Shown: one piece after another, positions 9,078 to 18,111 of the stretch
Numbering within the stretch: the stretch's first letter is position 1
How the letters are laid out: the number at the start of each line of letters is the position of its first letter
NCBI RefSeq assembly: GCF_900148505.1
Contig: NZ_FRXO01000009.1
Location: 82,324 to 146,323, forward strand
DNA from: Pseudoxanthobacter soli DSM 19599
GTDB taxonomy: Bacteria > Pseudomonadota > Alphaproteobacteria > Rhizobiales > Segnochrobactraceae
Length of the DNA stretch: 64,000 nucleotides
Reading direction: 5' to 3'
Program-made: the position numbers and the translations under genes
Notes under the pieces: generated by a model
What the model saw: the letters and a program-made list of their open reading frames with translations, nothing else
Told to the model about the DNA's origin: nothing
The model's database searches: none

Positions 9078-10684
9078 CGGGCATTCTCCGCGGCGACCGG
9101 AATTGGGGTGGCGGAGGAAGCGGGCGCGCGACCGGCCGGCGGGCGCGGGCCATGACCGATCATCGCCGCCACCAGCTTCTGTTCGGCGATGTCGCCGCCT
9201 TCCAGCTCGCAGAAGACCTTGCCGCCATAGAGAACCAGGCAACGATCGGCGAGTTGGACGATCTCCGGCAGTTCCGAGGAATAGAACAGCACCGAACCGC
9301 CGCGCTCGGCGAAGGCGCGTATGGCGGCATAGATCGATTCCTTGGTGCCGACATCGACACCCCGCGTGGGATCGAACAGCAGCAACGTGCGCGCGCCGGT
9401 GGCCAGCGTGCGCGCCATCAGCGCCTTCTGCTGATTGCCGCCCGACAGGTCGCCGATGGAGAAGGCGAGATAGCGCGGGTTCAGCGCCACTTCCTGCGCC
9501 GCGGGCTGCGCGGCCTTCTCCTCATCGTGCCGGCCGACGAATCCCGCCCGACCCACGCGCGGCAGGAACGGCAGCACCACGTTGGTCGCGGCCGACAGAC
9601 CCGCGAGGATACCCTCGGTCTTGCGCTCTTCCGGGAGGTAGCTGATCCCGGAGCCGCAGCGCAACGCCGCGCGCGGGCTGCGATAGGCCGCCGTCTTGCC
9701 GTCTATACGGATCGCACCGCCGGTGGGCGTCTCCAGTCCAGCCAGCAAGCGGAAGAGCCCGCGCTGCCCCTGTCCTTCCAACGCGGCGACGCCGAGAATC
9801 TCGCCTTCCCCGAGTTGCAGGCTCACTCCGCGCAGGCCGTGTCCGGTCAGATCCTCAGCGGCGAGACGCGCCGCGCTTTTCGAACCCGCAACCCGCGCAG
9901 GCCGACGCGCATGCTCCACCCGGTGGCCGACCATCATCTCGAAAATGTCGCCATCGCTGGAACTGCCCAGGCCGACCGTGGCAATGGACCGGCCATTGCG
10001 GAGCACGGTCGCCGACGTGCAGATTTCCCGCACCTCGGCGAGGCGATGCGAGATGTAGAGAATGGCAACGCCACGCGAACGTGCCTTGCCGATTTGCTCG
10101 AACAGCCAGTCGGTTTCGGCAAGCGAGGCGGTCGGCTCGTCGAGGATCAGCACGCGGCCGGCATTCTCGATGGCGCGGGCGATCTCGATGCGTTGGCGCT
10201 CGGCGAGCGGCAGGTCGCCGACGCGCGCGGCCGGATCGATCCGCACGAGCCCATGACGCGCGAGGATTTCCGCGCCACGGGCGATGACATGGCGGCGCGA
10301 GACCAGCAGCGAGCCATGGCCCGCGAGGGCCGGTAAAAGGAAATTCTGCGCCACACTCAAGTTTGGAACCAGGCTCAGTTCCTGAAAGGCCGTGGCGACC
10401 TCGCTCCTGCGCGCATCGAGGATGGAGCGCGGCGCGTAGGTCTCACCATGCAACTGCATCTCGCCGCGATCCGGAATCACCGCGCCGGTGAAGATGCGCA
10501 CGAGCGTCGACTTGCCTGCGCCGTTTTCGCCGAGAAGCGCATGAACCTCGCCGGCCTTCAGAGCGATGTCGGCATGTTCGAGAGCGACGGTCGCGCCATA
10601 GGACTTGCTGACGCCGGAGGCGCGCATCTCGCGAGACAAGGGTGGCCGCTCCCCGGTGCCGGGGCGGCCTGTGGCATCCGCCAT
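9074..10684 (-). CDS. CUT2 sugar ABC transporter ATPase (two NBDs)
   Basis: A 536-residue RbsA/MglA-type double ATPase. The first domain has Walker A GENGAGKST at residues 52-60, the signature region LPLAERQRIEIARAI and Walker B LILDEPTAS. In the second domain the P-loop is replaced by LEGQGQRG, while LSGGNQQK is kept; this degeneracy is normal for the family. GGGAGGAAAG precedes the ATG. It is the first gene of the operon, directly downstream of the twin operator. Confidence 0.93.
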   Translation of the reverse strand: MADATGRPGTGERPPLSREMRASGVSKSYGATVALEHADIALKAGEVHALLGENGAGKSTLVRIFTGAVIPDRGEMQLHGETYAPRSILDARRSEVATAFQELSLVPNLSVAQNFLLPALAGHGSLLVSRRHVIARGAEILARHGLVRIDPAARVGDLPLAERQRIEIARAIENAGRVLILDEPTASLAETDWLFEQIGKARSRGVAILYISHRLAEVREICTSATVLRNGRSIATVGLGSSSDGDIFEMMVGHRVEHARRPARVAGSKSAARLAAEDLTGHGLRGVSLQLGEGEILGVAALEGQGQRGLFRLLAGLETPTGGAIRIDGKTAAYRSPRAALRCGSGISYLPEERKTEGILAGLSAATNVVLPFLPRVGRAGFVGRHDEEKAAQPAAQEVALNPRYLAFSIGDLSGGNQQKALMARTLATGARTLLLFDPTRGVDVGTKESIYAAIRAFAERGGSVLFYSSELPEIVQLADRCLVLYGGKVFCELEGGDIAEQKLVAAMIGHGPRPPAGRAPASSATPIPVAAENAR

Positions 10685-10721
10685 TCTCTTTCCTCCCAGT
10701 ACTCCCGAGCCGCTCCACTAA

Positions 10722-10748
10722 CGGGAACGTTCTCTGAGAACGTTCCCA
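10722..10748. promoter_or_regulatory. Twin LacI-family operators
   Basis: A 25-bp perfect inverted repeat (12-bp arms GGGAACGTTCTC and GAGAACGTTCCC around one T, 10723-10747). It reads as two adjoining LacI-type operators, each with the usual central CG: CGGGAACGTTCTCT at 10722-10735 and TGAGAACGTTCCCA at 10735-10748. It lies 38 bases upstream of the ATPase start, so repressor binding should control the transport operon. The LacI regulator at 4569-5612 is the obvious candidate. Confidence 0.8.
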
Positions 10749-11562
10749 TTGATGACGGTCTTTCTGATTTCGGTCAAGCGCACTTGTTCGATTTTGTGGC
10801 TCAGATCAGCGAGAAGCGCCTTTCTTCGTCATCAAGTCATTGATAACGCTTCGAGAAACAGATGCATGACTCGTGGGAAACGCCTCTCGTCGCCGGTGAC
10901 GCGCCACTCTCGCCTCGCCCCGCGCCTGAGAACGCGAAGGCGAGTCGCCCCCATCGGCCCCAGCCGCGGAAACACCGGGAATTCTCCAGTTGCTACGGAA
11001 GGATGCCCTGGATTGCGTCAGAATCTTCCATAATCGCTCATTCCGCATCGCGACACGGCGTGACTGCGGGTGGCTTAGACGGCAGATCGGATGAGCAGGC
11101 GCTAACGGCAGGGCGACTGCGACGACGAGTCCGCGCGCGGACGCTTCGAGACGATTCCGGCGAAGCGTCGGACATTCGGGACCTGGCCGATGCCATCAGC
11201 GCCTCGCCGTCGACCGTCCGCCGCGATCTCGAACATCCGGTGAAGCAGAGCGCGCCGGAACGCGCCGATGGCAACGCTCTGCTTCAGAGGACCGAGCGCG
11301 CCATCTCCGGCCGGACGTCGCTCTCGCCGCGCAACTGCTGCGCGACGAAAGGAACGCCATCGCGGCCGCCGTCGCCGACGGGCTGCCGCGCGGATAGAGC
11401 GTAGCGGTGTGCCGATGAGATGGTGGCGTGCGGTATCGCCGTTTGAGGTGCAGACATCCCACCGCTGACGCCCGTTGACGCATCGCGGAGCGGTTGGAGG
11501 GCGCGCGACGCCGCCCGGAAAATGGAGATGGCAGTCCGGGGGGCATGGCGTAAAACACCAGG
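10749..11562. other. Gene-poor spacer between the two transport loci
   Basis: About 800 bases with no intact gene. The only recognisable content is a decayed DeoR-type regulator fragment near 11090-11330. Other open frames here have compositions typical of noncoding GC-rich DNA. Confidence 0.6.
11090..11330 (+). pseudogene. Decayed DeoR-family regulator N-terminus
   Basis: The frame reads DIRDLADAISASPSTVRRDLEH, matching the DeoR helix-turn-helix, preceded by a degenerate helix (RRRVRARTLRDD) and followed by unrelated sequence before a stop. No effector domain follows. It is therefore the relic of a regulator that may once have served one of the adjoining sugar loci. Confidence 0.55.
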
Positions 11563-12447
11563 ATGCCCCGTGATGCTCCCTTCACGATGCCAAGCCACGC
11601 CATGCAAAGCCACGCCATGACGCATACCGGACGTCCCGGGCCTCTCGCCTATCTGGAGGCCAGCATACCGAGCCTGCCGAACGCGCTGGCGCGCACGGCG
11701 CTCTATATCGTCGAGAACCCCGAAAAGGTCGTGCGGTTTTCCCTGAAGGACCTGAGCCGGTTGTGCCGCGCTGGAGAGGCCAGCATCGTGCGGCTGTGCC
11801 AGATGTCCGGCTTCAACGGCTTTTCCGACTTCAAGCTGGCGCTGGCGGGCGAACTGGCCGTTCGCGACACCGCAGGAACGGAGGCCGCGCCGAAGGACGA
11901 GCATCAGCTCCTCACGCTCGCCGGCGAACTGGCCCGGTCCGTGACGCACACGGCGGAAGGCCTCGATCTCGCGCTCGCCCAGCGGGTCGCCGACCGGCTG
12001 CGCCCGATGAGACGCATCGACATCTACGGATCCGGCGTTTCCGGCATCATCGCCGAACTGTTCTCCTACCGGCTGCTGCGCTCCGGGCTCAACGCCTACG
12101 CCTTCCGCGATGCCGCCCTCGCCCACGAGGTGGCAAACGGTCTCGGCCCGCACTGCGCGGCGCTCGCGATTTCGGACTCCGGCGTCACGCTCAACACGGT
12201 CGATTTCCTGCGGACGGCCCGGGCGGCCGGCGCCTATTGCGTGGCCGTCACCTGCCATCCCCGCAGCGCGCTCGCACGCCACGCCGACGTCGTGCTGTCC
12301 ATGGCGAAGCTGAACATCCCCGCCTATGGCGGCTACATCAATGCCGTGCCGCGGGCGGTCTACATCGCGGAGGCGATCGCCGCCCTCGCCGCCCCGGCGG
12401 CTTCGGCACCCCCGGCGGCAGCGACGGTCGCGGGGAGCGATGACTGA
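11563..12447 (+). CDS. MurR/RpiR-family transcriptional regulator
   Basis: Up to 294 residues. The N-terminal RpiR helix-turn-helix is visible (SLKDLSRLCRAGEASIVRLCQ then GFNGFSDFK), followed by a SIS sugar-phosphate-binding domain (DIYGSGVSGIIAE, SDSGVTLNTV). The start is uncertain: in-frame ATGs occur at 11563, 11587, 11602 and 11617 with no strong Shine-Dalgarno; the last gives a normal N-terminus. A near-repeat CAAGCCACGCCATG overlaps the candidate starts. It precedes a CUT1 operon whose promoter carries twin palindromes, the likely targets. Confidence 0.88.
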   Translation: MPRDAPFTMPSHAMQSHAMTHTGRPGPLAYLEASIPSLPNALARTALYIVENPEKVVRFSLKDLSRLCRAGEASIVRLCQMSGFNGFSDFKLALAGELAVRDTAGTEAAPKDEHQLLTLAGELARSVTHTAEGLDLALAQRVADRLRPMRRIDIYGSGVSGIIAELFSYRLLRSGLNAYAFRDAALAHEVANGLGPHCAALAISDSGVTLNTVDFLRTARAAGAYCVAVTCHPRSALARHADVVLSMAKLNIPAYGGYINAVPRAVYIAEAIAALAAPAASAPPAAATVAGSDD

Positions 12448-12463
12448 TGGAGTTTTTCTCCAT
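12447..12463. promoter_or_regulatory. Candidate RpiR operator 1
   Basis: Palindrome ATGGAG-TTTTT-CTCCAT immediately after the regulator stop codon; its last base overlaps the -35 hexamer of the promoter at 12463-12491. The same sequence with one changed spacer base recurs at 12541-12557. Confidence 0.65.
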
Positions 12464-12491
12464 TGTTGGCGTCATAAAAATGAAGTAATAC
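12463..12491 (+). promoter_or_regulatory. Putative sigma70-type promoter of the CUT1 operon
   Basis: TTGTTG (12463-12468), 17-bp spacer, TAATAC (12486-12491). It is flanked by the two ATGGAG...CTCCAT palindromes, which fits repression by the adjoining RpiR protein. Unusually AT-rich for this window. Confidence 0.55.
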
Positions 12492-12540
12492 TCCACTAAC
12501 GTCCCGCTCATGAGGGCGTCGGGCCGGATCCTGCGGGTGA

Positions 12541-12557
12541 ATGGAGTTTTGCTCCAT
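12541..12557. promoter_or_regulatory. Candidate RpiR operator 2
   Basis: Palindrome ATGGAG-TTTTG-CTCCAT, 94 bp centre-to-centre from operator 1, about 9 helical turns. It lies between the promoter and the ATPase start at 12613. Cooperative or looped binding of an RpiR dimer is plausible. Confidence 0.65.
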
Positions 12558-12612
12558 CGCGTCGCGGCGTCGGCCGCCATCGGCTTCATCCAGAGAGAGG
12601 GCGACCCGGCCA

Positions 12613-13821
12613 ATGGGGACATCATCGCTCGGCCTGAAAATCAGGGGCCTCGGCAAGCATTTCGGCGAGACCGCCGTGCTGCGCGGGCTGGACCTCGACG
12701 TGGTTCCGGGCGAGTTTCTCTGCCTGCTCGGGCCGTCCGGCTGCGGAAAATCCACCTTGCTGCGGATTCTCGCCGGTTTCGAGGCGCCATCCGAAGGCAC
12801 CGTCGAGACCGAGGACGGCGCCAGCCTTACCGGGCTCGCGCCGAGCCGCCGCGACATCGCGATGGTGTTCCAGAACTTCGCGCTCTACCCCCACATGACC
12901 GTCCACGACAACATCGCGGCGCCTCTCGTGATGCGGCGCTTGTCGTGGGCCCAGCGACAGCCGGCGCTCGGCGCCCTCCTGCCCGGCGGACGGGCGATCC
13001 GCGGCGAGATCTCCGCGGCCGTCGAGCGCGTCGCCACGCAACTGCGCATCTCCCATCTGCTCGGCCGCAAGCCGGGTCAGCTTTCCGGCGGGCAGAAGCA
13101 GCGCGTCGCCATCGGCCGGGCGCTGATCCGCGAACCCCGGTTGTTTCTCATGGACGAGCCGCTGTCGAGCCTCGATGCCGCGCTGCGGGCGGAGATGCGT
13201 GGCGAGATCGTCGAACTCCAGCGCCGGCTCGGGATCACCACCCTCTACGTCACGCACGACCAGACGGAGGCCATGACCATGGCCGACCGGATCGTTTTGA
13301 TGATGGACGGCCGGGCGCTGCAGATCGGAACGCCGGCGGAAATCTTCCACGATCCGCGCCACGTTTCCGTCGCGACCTTTCTCGGCAGCCCTTCCATCAA
13401 CATCGTTCCGGGCGCGATATCGGACGCTGGCATCGTGTGCCTCGGGCACACACTCCCGATCGCCACGATCCTGCCGGCGGGCCGGGCCGTGCAGATCGGC
13501 ATCCGGCCGGAGGACGTGGACGTCGCCGCGGCCGACGGGGGATCCGCAGCCCGCCTGCCCTGGCTTGCCCGCATCGAGCGGCTGGAGCCGATCGGACACG
13601 AGACGCTGATCCACATGCGCCTAGATGCCGCCGCCCGGATCGTCGCCCGGCTTTCCGGCCCACGGCTGGCGGGCTTCGCCGTGCCGGCGGACGGCCGTGT
13701 GAGGGTCGGGTTCGAGGCGACGGCGATAAAGCTGTTCGACGAACAGGGCGCGCGGCTGCATCCGGCGGCGGCGGGCCTGGATGCGGCTCTCCCGCCGCGC
13801 CGTGCGGAGGCGGCCCGATGA
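12613..13821 (+). CDS. CUT1 (UgpC/MalK-like) ABC transporter ATPase
   Basis: A 402-residue ATPase. Walker A GPSGCGKST is at residues 40-48, then Q-loop FQNFALYPHMTV, signature LSGGQKQRVAIGRAL, Walker B LFLMDEPLSSLD, H-loop YVTHDQTEAMTMADR and a C-terminal TOBE domain. The start at 12613 gives MGTSSLGLKIRGL with AGAGAGG upstream; an upstream in-frame ATG overlaps operator 2 and is rejected. The stop overlaps the permease start as ATGA. Confidence 0.92.
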   Translation: MGTSSLGLKIRGLGKHFGETAVLRGLDLDVVPGEFLCLLGPSGCGKSTLLRILAGFEAPSEGTVETEDGASLTGLAPSRRDIAMVFQNFALYPHMTVHDNIAAPLVMRRLSWAQRQPALGALLPGGRAIRGEISAAVERVATQLRISHLLGRKPGQLSGGQKQRVAIGRALIREPRLFLMDEPLSSLDAALRAEMRGEIVELQRRLGITTLYVTHDQTEAMTMADRIVLMMDGRALQIGTPAEIFHDPRHVSVATFLGSPSINIVPGAISDAGIVCLGHTLPIATILPAGRAVQIGIRPEDVDVAAADGGSAARLPWLARIERLEPIGHETLIHMRLDAAARIVARLSGPRLAGFAVPADGRVRVGFEATAIKLFDEQGARLHPAAAGLDAALPPRRAEAAR

Positions 13822-14735
13822 GCCGCGCCCCTGCCCTCGCCCGTTCCGAGACGCCGCGCGCCGCCGGTCGCACTGCCGCGCATGGCCTTCTGCTGGCCAG
13901 TCCGGCGATCTTCTTTCTCTCGCTGCTGATGATCGCGCCGATCCTCGTGGTGTTCGGGCTGAGCTTCACGGACTACAGCCTCGGTGCCGTGCAGGTTTCC
14001 TTCATCGGCCTACGCAACTACCTGCAGATCGCGAGCGACGACCGCGCGCTCGCAGCGGTCGGGCACACGCTCGGCTATGTCGCGATCACCGTGCCGCTCG
14101 CGGTGCTGCTCGGCCTGTTCCTGGCGCTGACGATCCAGGGTCGCCGCCGGCTGCGGCATGGCTACGAGGTGCTGTTCTTCCTGCCGGCGACGAGCACCTT
14201 CGTCGCGATGGCCCTGGTCTGGCAGTTCCTGCTCCACGGCCGCATCGGCCCGATCAACGACTGGCTGGTGTGGATCGGTCTCGGCCGGATCGACTTTCTC
14301 ACCGACCCCGCGACGGCCCTGCCGACGCTCGCCGTCATCGGAGCGTGGCAGATGGTCGGCCAGACCACGATCCTGTTCCTCGCCGGCCTGTCGTCCGTTC
14401 CGCCGGACATCTACGACGCGGCATCGCTCGACGGCATGGACGCCGGCTGGGACCGCTTCCTCCGCATCACCTTTCCGATGCTCGGGCCGACCACGCTGTT
14501 CGTCGTCGTCACCACCACGATCACCGCCTTCCAGGCCTTCGATGCGGTCGCGGCGCTTACACAAGGCGGCCCCGCGGGCTCGACGGAAACGCTGCTCTAC
14601 AAGATCTATCTCGAGGCATACCAGTATACCGACATGGGATACGCGGCCTCGCTTTCCATTCTCTTCCTGGCTTTCATCGCAGCCCTGTCGCTGTTCCAGA
14701 TCTTCATCGCCGAGAAGAAGGTGCACTACTCATGA
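13818..14735 (+). CDS. CUT1 ABC transporter permease 1 (UgpA/MalF-like)
   Basis: A 305-residue permease with six predicted membrane segments. The cytoplasmic EAA motif appears as IYDAASLDGMDAGWDRFLRI. Coupled by ATGA overlaps to the ATPase before it and permease 2 after it. Ugp-type transporters take up glycerol-3-phosphate or its diesters, but CUT1 members also carry oligosaccharides, so the substrate is not fixed by sequence. Confidence 0.92.
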   Translation: MSRAPALARSETPRAAGRTAAHGLLLASPAIFFLSLLMIAPILVVFGLSFTDYSLGAVQVSFIGLRNYLQIASDDRALAAVGHTLGYVAITVPLAVLLGLFLALTIQGRRRLRHGYEVLFFLPATSTFVAMALVWQFLLHGRIGPINDWLVWIGLGRIDFLTDPATALPTLAVIGAWQMVGQTTILFLAGLSSVPPDIYDAASLDGMDAGWDRFLRITFPMLGPTTLFVVVTTTITAFQAFDAVAALTQGGPAGSTETLLYKIYLEAYQYTDMGYAASLSILFLAFIAALSLFQIFIAEKKVHYS

Positions 14736-15574
14736 CGGCACCTTTCGCTTTGAGGAACGCCCTGCGCTCGGCCGGCGCCAACGCCGTGCTCATCGCCATG
14801 GCCGCGGTGATGCTGCTGCCGTTCGCCTGGATGCTGCTGATCGTGATGCGGTCGCCATCCGAGATCTTCAGCGATCCGTTCGGTCTTCCGGAGGGGTTCG
14901 GCATCGTCGCGGACAACTTCCGCAATGCCTTCGTCACGGTTCCGATGGCGCGGTTCCTCGTCAACGGCGCCGTCGTGGCCTCGGTGCTGCTGGCGCTTCA
15001 GCTCGCTGTGTCCGTGCCGGCCGCCTATGCGCTCGCCAAATTCGAGTTCTCGGGACGAAAGCTTCTGTTTGCGGCGGTGGTGGCGGCGCTGTGCGTGCCT
15101 ATCCAGGTGCCGATGCTGCCGATCTACATCGCCCTCGCCTATGCCGGAGCGCTCGACAGCTACTTCGCGTTGATCTTTCCCTTTATCTTCTCGCCCTTCG
15201 CGATCTTCATGCTTCGGCAGCAATTCAAAGCGTTCCCTGACGAGATCATCCAGGCCGCGCGCCTCGACGGTTTCAGCGAGATCGAGATCCTGCTGAAGCT
15301 CATCGTGCCGAGCGCACGCCCCGTCATCGCCGCCTTCGCGGTGTTCTCGATAACGGCACACTGGAACGATCTCTATTGGCCGCTGATCGTCGTCTCGTCG
15401 CAGGACATGGCAACGCCGCCGCTCGGCATGCTGTACTTCCGCGATAGTGGCCTCGGCACCGACTACGGTGCCCTGATGGCGGGAGCGATCGTCACCGTGA
15501 CCCCGGTGATGGTGATCTTTCTCGTCGCCCAGCGTCAGTTCATCAAGGGGCTGACCATGACGGGCCTCAAGTAA
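14732..15574 (+). CDS. CUT1 ABC transporter permease 2 (UgpE/MalG-like)
   Basis: A 280-residue permease with six membrane segments and the EAA motif IIQAARLDGFSEIEILLKLI. The tail HWNDLYWPLIV is typical of the MalG branch. It starts within the stop of permease 1 (ATGA). An intergenic repeat follows immediately after its stop, before the binding-protein gene. Confidence 0.92.
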   Translation: MTAPFALRNALRSAGANAVLIAMAAVMLLPFAWMLLIVMRSPSEIFSDPFGLPEGFGIVADNFRNAFVTVPMARFLVNGAVVASVLLALQLAVSVPAAYALAKFEFSGRKLLFAAVVAALCVPIQVPMLPIYIALAYAGALDSYFALIFPFIFSPFAIFMLRQQFKAFPDEIIQAARLDGFSEIEILLKLIVPSARPVIAAFAVFSITAHWNDLYWPLIVVSSQDMATPPLGMLYFRDSGLGTDYGALMAGAIVTVTPVMVIFLVAQRQFIKGLTMTGLK

Positions 15575-15575
15575 T

Positions 15576-15691
15576 CTGGAGCGCCTCCTGATCTGACGGA
15601 AACATCAGATCGACGAGAAAGCGCCCCCGATTCAACGACTTGAGCATCGTTTTCGTTCGGATCGGTTCGATCTGAACGGGATGTGCTCCAG
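15576..15691. repeat. RIME-like intergenic repeat, copy 3
   Basis: 116 bp, CTGGAGCGCC to GTGCTCCAG, more diverged than copies 1 and 2 but with the same CAGATCG and CGGTTCGATCTGAACGGG blocks. It sits between permease 2 and the binding protein, where it could form an mRNA structure separating their expression. Confidence 0.8.
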
Positions 15692-15775
15692 ACATCCGCC
15701 TCAGACCGAGGCGGCTGCCGCGCCAGCCCTCTTCCCCGCGTTCCTCCTCATCTTCTGCTCAGGAGACGATGACCC

Positions 15776-17056
15776 ATGTCCAAATGGATCCAGTTCCTCG
15801 CGGCCGGCTGCCTCGCCGCCGCGCTGACCGGCCCGGCCCTCGCCGAGCCGATCACACTCGATGTCCAGTACGCGTGGCCCTCGCACAAGCGGTTCCACGA
15901 CCCGCTGGCGGAAGCCTTCATGAAGGCGCATCCGGACATCCGCATCCATTATCTGGCGCCGGCGGCGAGCTACACCGACGGCCAGCAGCGGGTGCTGCGC
16001 GGCGCGGTCACCGGCAACCTGCCGGATGTCTGGTATTCGGGCTACAGCTATCTCAACGAGCTCGTCCGCACGCTCGAGCCTAGGGGCGAGATCGTCCCCG
16101 TGTCCGATTTTCTCGCCAAGGAAAGCCCGGAATGGGTGAAGGAGAACTATTCCGGGCAGACGCTGCAGCTCGGACAGGTTCAGGGCAGGCAGTGGGCGCT
16201 TCCCTTCACCGCCTCGACCCCGATCGTCTACTACAACAAGGACCTGCTCGACTCCGTCGGCGCCTCGACGGACGCCCTGCGCTCCTGGGACGGCATCATC
16301 GCGACGGCGAAGAAGATCACCGACGGCGGCAAGGCGGACGGCATGTCCTATGCCGCGAACGAATGGGGCGACGACTGGCTCTGGCAGGCGCTGATCCTGA
16401 ATGCCGGCGGCCGGATGATGAATGCCGACAACACCAAGGTGACGTTCGGCGACGATAGCGGGAAGACCGCGGTCACCCTGCTCCGCCGCTTCGTGAGCGA
16501 GACGGCCATGCCCTTCCTCGACGAGGATCAGGCCATCCAGCAATTCGCCTCCGGCAAGCTCGGGATCTTCATCGGGTCCACCGCCGAGGTCCGCGTCATG
16601 GGCCAGACCATCGGCGGCAAGTTCCACTTCGGAACCGCTCCCTATCCCCAGCCCGCCAACGCCGAAGGCGGACTGCCGACCGGCGGCAGCGCCGCCGTCA
16701 TCCTCACCAAGGATGCCGCCAAGCGGCGCGCCGCATGGGAATTCCTGAAATTCGTCACAGGGCCCGAGGGCCAGAAGATCGTCGTGCTCGGCTCCGGCTA
16801 CATGCCGACCAACTTGCGCACCGCGGAGCCCGACTATCTCGGCTCGTTCTACAAGGACAATCCCGACTGGACGACCAGCCTCAAGCAGTGGCCGATCGCC
16901 AAGCCCTGGTTCGGCTATCCCGGCGGCTCCGGCCCGCGCATCTGGGACGAGCAGAAGGTGGAACTGTCCAAGATCATGCGCGGTCAGGTCACGCCGGAGG
17001 CAGGTCTCGCCACGCTCGTCGACCTGACCAGCCGCCTGGCGCTTTCCGGGAACTGA
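15776..17056 (+). CDS. CUT1 extracellular solute-binding protein (UgpB-like)
   Basis: A 426-residue family 1 solute-binding protein. The signal peptide is about residues 1-23 (ending ALA before EP). The mature protein has the typical LPDVWYSGYSY, ALPFTASTPIVYYNKDLL and AAWEFLKFVTGPEGQ blocks. AGGAG lies about 10 bases upstream of the chosen ATG. It is separated from the permeases by 201 bases including a repeat, which allows higher or separate expression of the binding protein. Confidence 0.92.
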   Translation: MSKWIQFLAAGCLAAALTGPALAEPITLDVQYAWPSHKRFHDPLAEAFMKAHPDIRIHYLAPAASYTDGQQRVLRGAVTGNLPDVWYSGYSYLNELVRTLEPRGEIVPVSDFLAKESPEWVKENYSGQTLQLGQVQGRQWALPFTASTPIVYYNKDLLDSVGASTDALRSWDGIIATAKKITDGGKADGMSYAANEWGDDWLWQALILNAGGRMMNADNTKVTFGDDSGKTAVTLLRRFVSETAMPFLDEDQAIQQFASGKLGIFIGSTAEVRVMGQTIGGKFHFGTAPYPQPANAEGGLPTGGSAAVILTKDAAKRRAAWEFLKFVTGPEGQKIVVLGSGYMPTNLRTAEPDYLGSFYKDNPDWTTSLKQWPIAKPWFGYPGGSGPRIWDEQKVELSKIMRGQVTPEAGLATLVDLTSRLALSGN

Positions 17057-17111
17057 GGCACGACCGCGAACGGGAGTATCCCCGTTCGGACCGACCACGA
17101 TCTCAACGGCC

Positions 17112-17184
17112 TGGATCGTTTCAAGCCGATGAATCCAGAACGATCTCCCGCCGATCAGATGACTTCATCCGAGCGGCGGGGCGC
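17112..17184. repeat. Diverged, inverted copy of the RIME-like repeat
   Basis: About 70 bases that align in the opposite orientation to copies 1-5: GGATCGTTTCAAGCC, then GAATCCAGAACGATC, then CGATCAGATGA correspond to the reverse complement of the family. Many substitutions; it looks old. It lies between the binding protein and the metallophosphoesterase. Confidence 0.55.
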
Positions 17185-17256
17185 CTCGAGGCGCGCGGGC
17201 CAGAAAGCTTGCGCGCCCGTTCACCAGCAGGAACTCGCCAGCAGGAACGCGCCATC

Positions 17257-18096
17257 ATGGCCAAGATCATCCAGCTTTCGGATCTCCACCTCTGCCCCGA
17301 GGGCGAGCGTGTCGTCGGTTTCGATCCGGCGGCCCGGCTCGACACGGTGCTGGACGCCATCAGGCGCGAGCATGGGGATGCCGAGCTCTGTCTCATCAGC
17401 GGCGATCTCACCGACCGGGGCGACGAGGCCTCCTATCTCCGGCTGCGCGACCGACTGGCGGACTTTCCGGTTCCCGTCTGCCTGATGCTCGGCAATCACG
17501 ATCGCCGCGATGCCTTCCGCCGTGTCTTTCCGGCGGCCCACGACGACGGCGGTGGTTTCGTGCAGGCGGCGGTCGATCTCGGCGGGCAGAGGGTGGTGTT
17601 CCTCGACACACTGGACGAGGTGTTTCCGAGCGCCGGCCGTCTATGCGCCGAGCGCCTCGCCTGGCTCGACACCACGCTTGCTGCGGCACCGGAGACCCCG
17701 ACGCTCGTCGCCCTGCATCATCCCGCCTTCGATCTCGGCATGGAATATTTCCGCTTCATGCTCCTCGCCGACGGCGAAGCGCTGGAAGCGCTTCTCGACC
17801 GCCACCCCCAGGTCGTGCACCTCGCCTTCGGGCACGTCCACGTGCCGGTGTTCGGGCGGCGGCGCGGACGGTCGTTTTCCGCCGCGCGAGGCACCTGCCA
17901 TCCGATGCTGCCGCCCTTCACCGGACTGGCGGCAGACTATGTCGACCGCCCGCCGTCCTACGAACTGATCCTGTTCGAGGGCGAGACCGTCATTCTCCAC
18001 CACATCCAGATCAAGCCGGACGAAGAGCCGGTCGCCCGCGAAGTCGCCGACCTCGACGGCGGCCCCGGCACCCTCTCGATCTTCAGAAACGCGTAA
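17257..18096 (+). CDS. Class III metallophosphoesterase (GpdQ/CpdA-like phosphodiesterase)
   Basis: A 279-residue calcineurin-like phosphodiesterase with the full metal-site set: DLH (Asp9, His11), GDLTD (Asp50), GNHD (Asn80, His81), HH at 154-155 and GHVH (His193, His195). The family cleaves glycerophosphodiesters or cyclic nucleotides. Location beside a Ugp-like transporter and a HAD phosphatase suggests hydrolysis of an imported phosphodiester (inference). AGGAACGC lies before the ATG. No signal peptide, so cytosolic. Confidence 0.88.
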   Translation: MAKIIQLSDLHLCPEGERVVGFDPAARLDTVLDAIRREHGDAELCLISGDLTDRGDEASYLRLRDRLADFPVPVCLMLGNHDRRDAFRRVFPAAHDDGGGFVQAAVDLGGQRVVFLDTLDEVFPSAGRLCAERLAWLDTTLAAAPETPTLVALHHPAFDLGMEYFRFMLLADGEALEALLDRHPQVVHLAFGHVHVPVFGRRRGRSFSAARGTCHPMLPPFTGLAADYVDRPPSYELILFEGETVILHHIQIKPDEEPVAREVADLDGGPGTLSIFRNA

Positions 18097-18111
18097 GCGA
18101 AGAGCCCGTCG

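Noticed and set aside
10862..11404. An intact DeoR-type regulator
   Set aside because: Only the helix-turn-helix is recognisable; the flanks are out of register and no effector domain follows.
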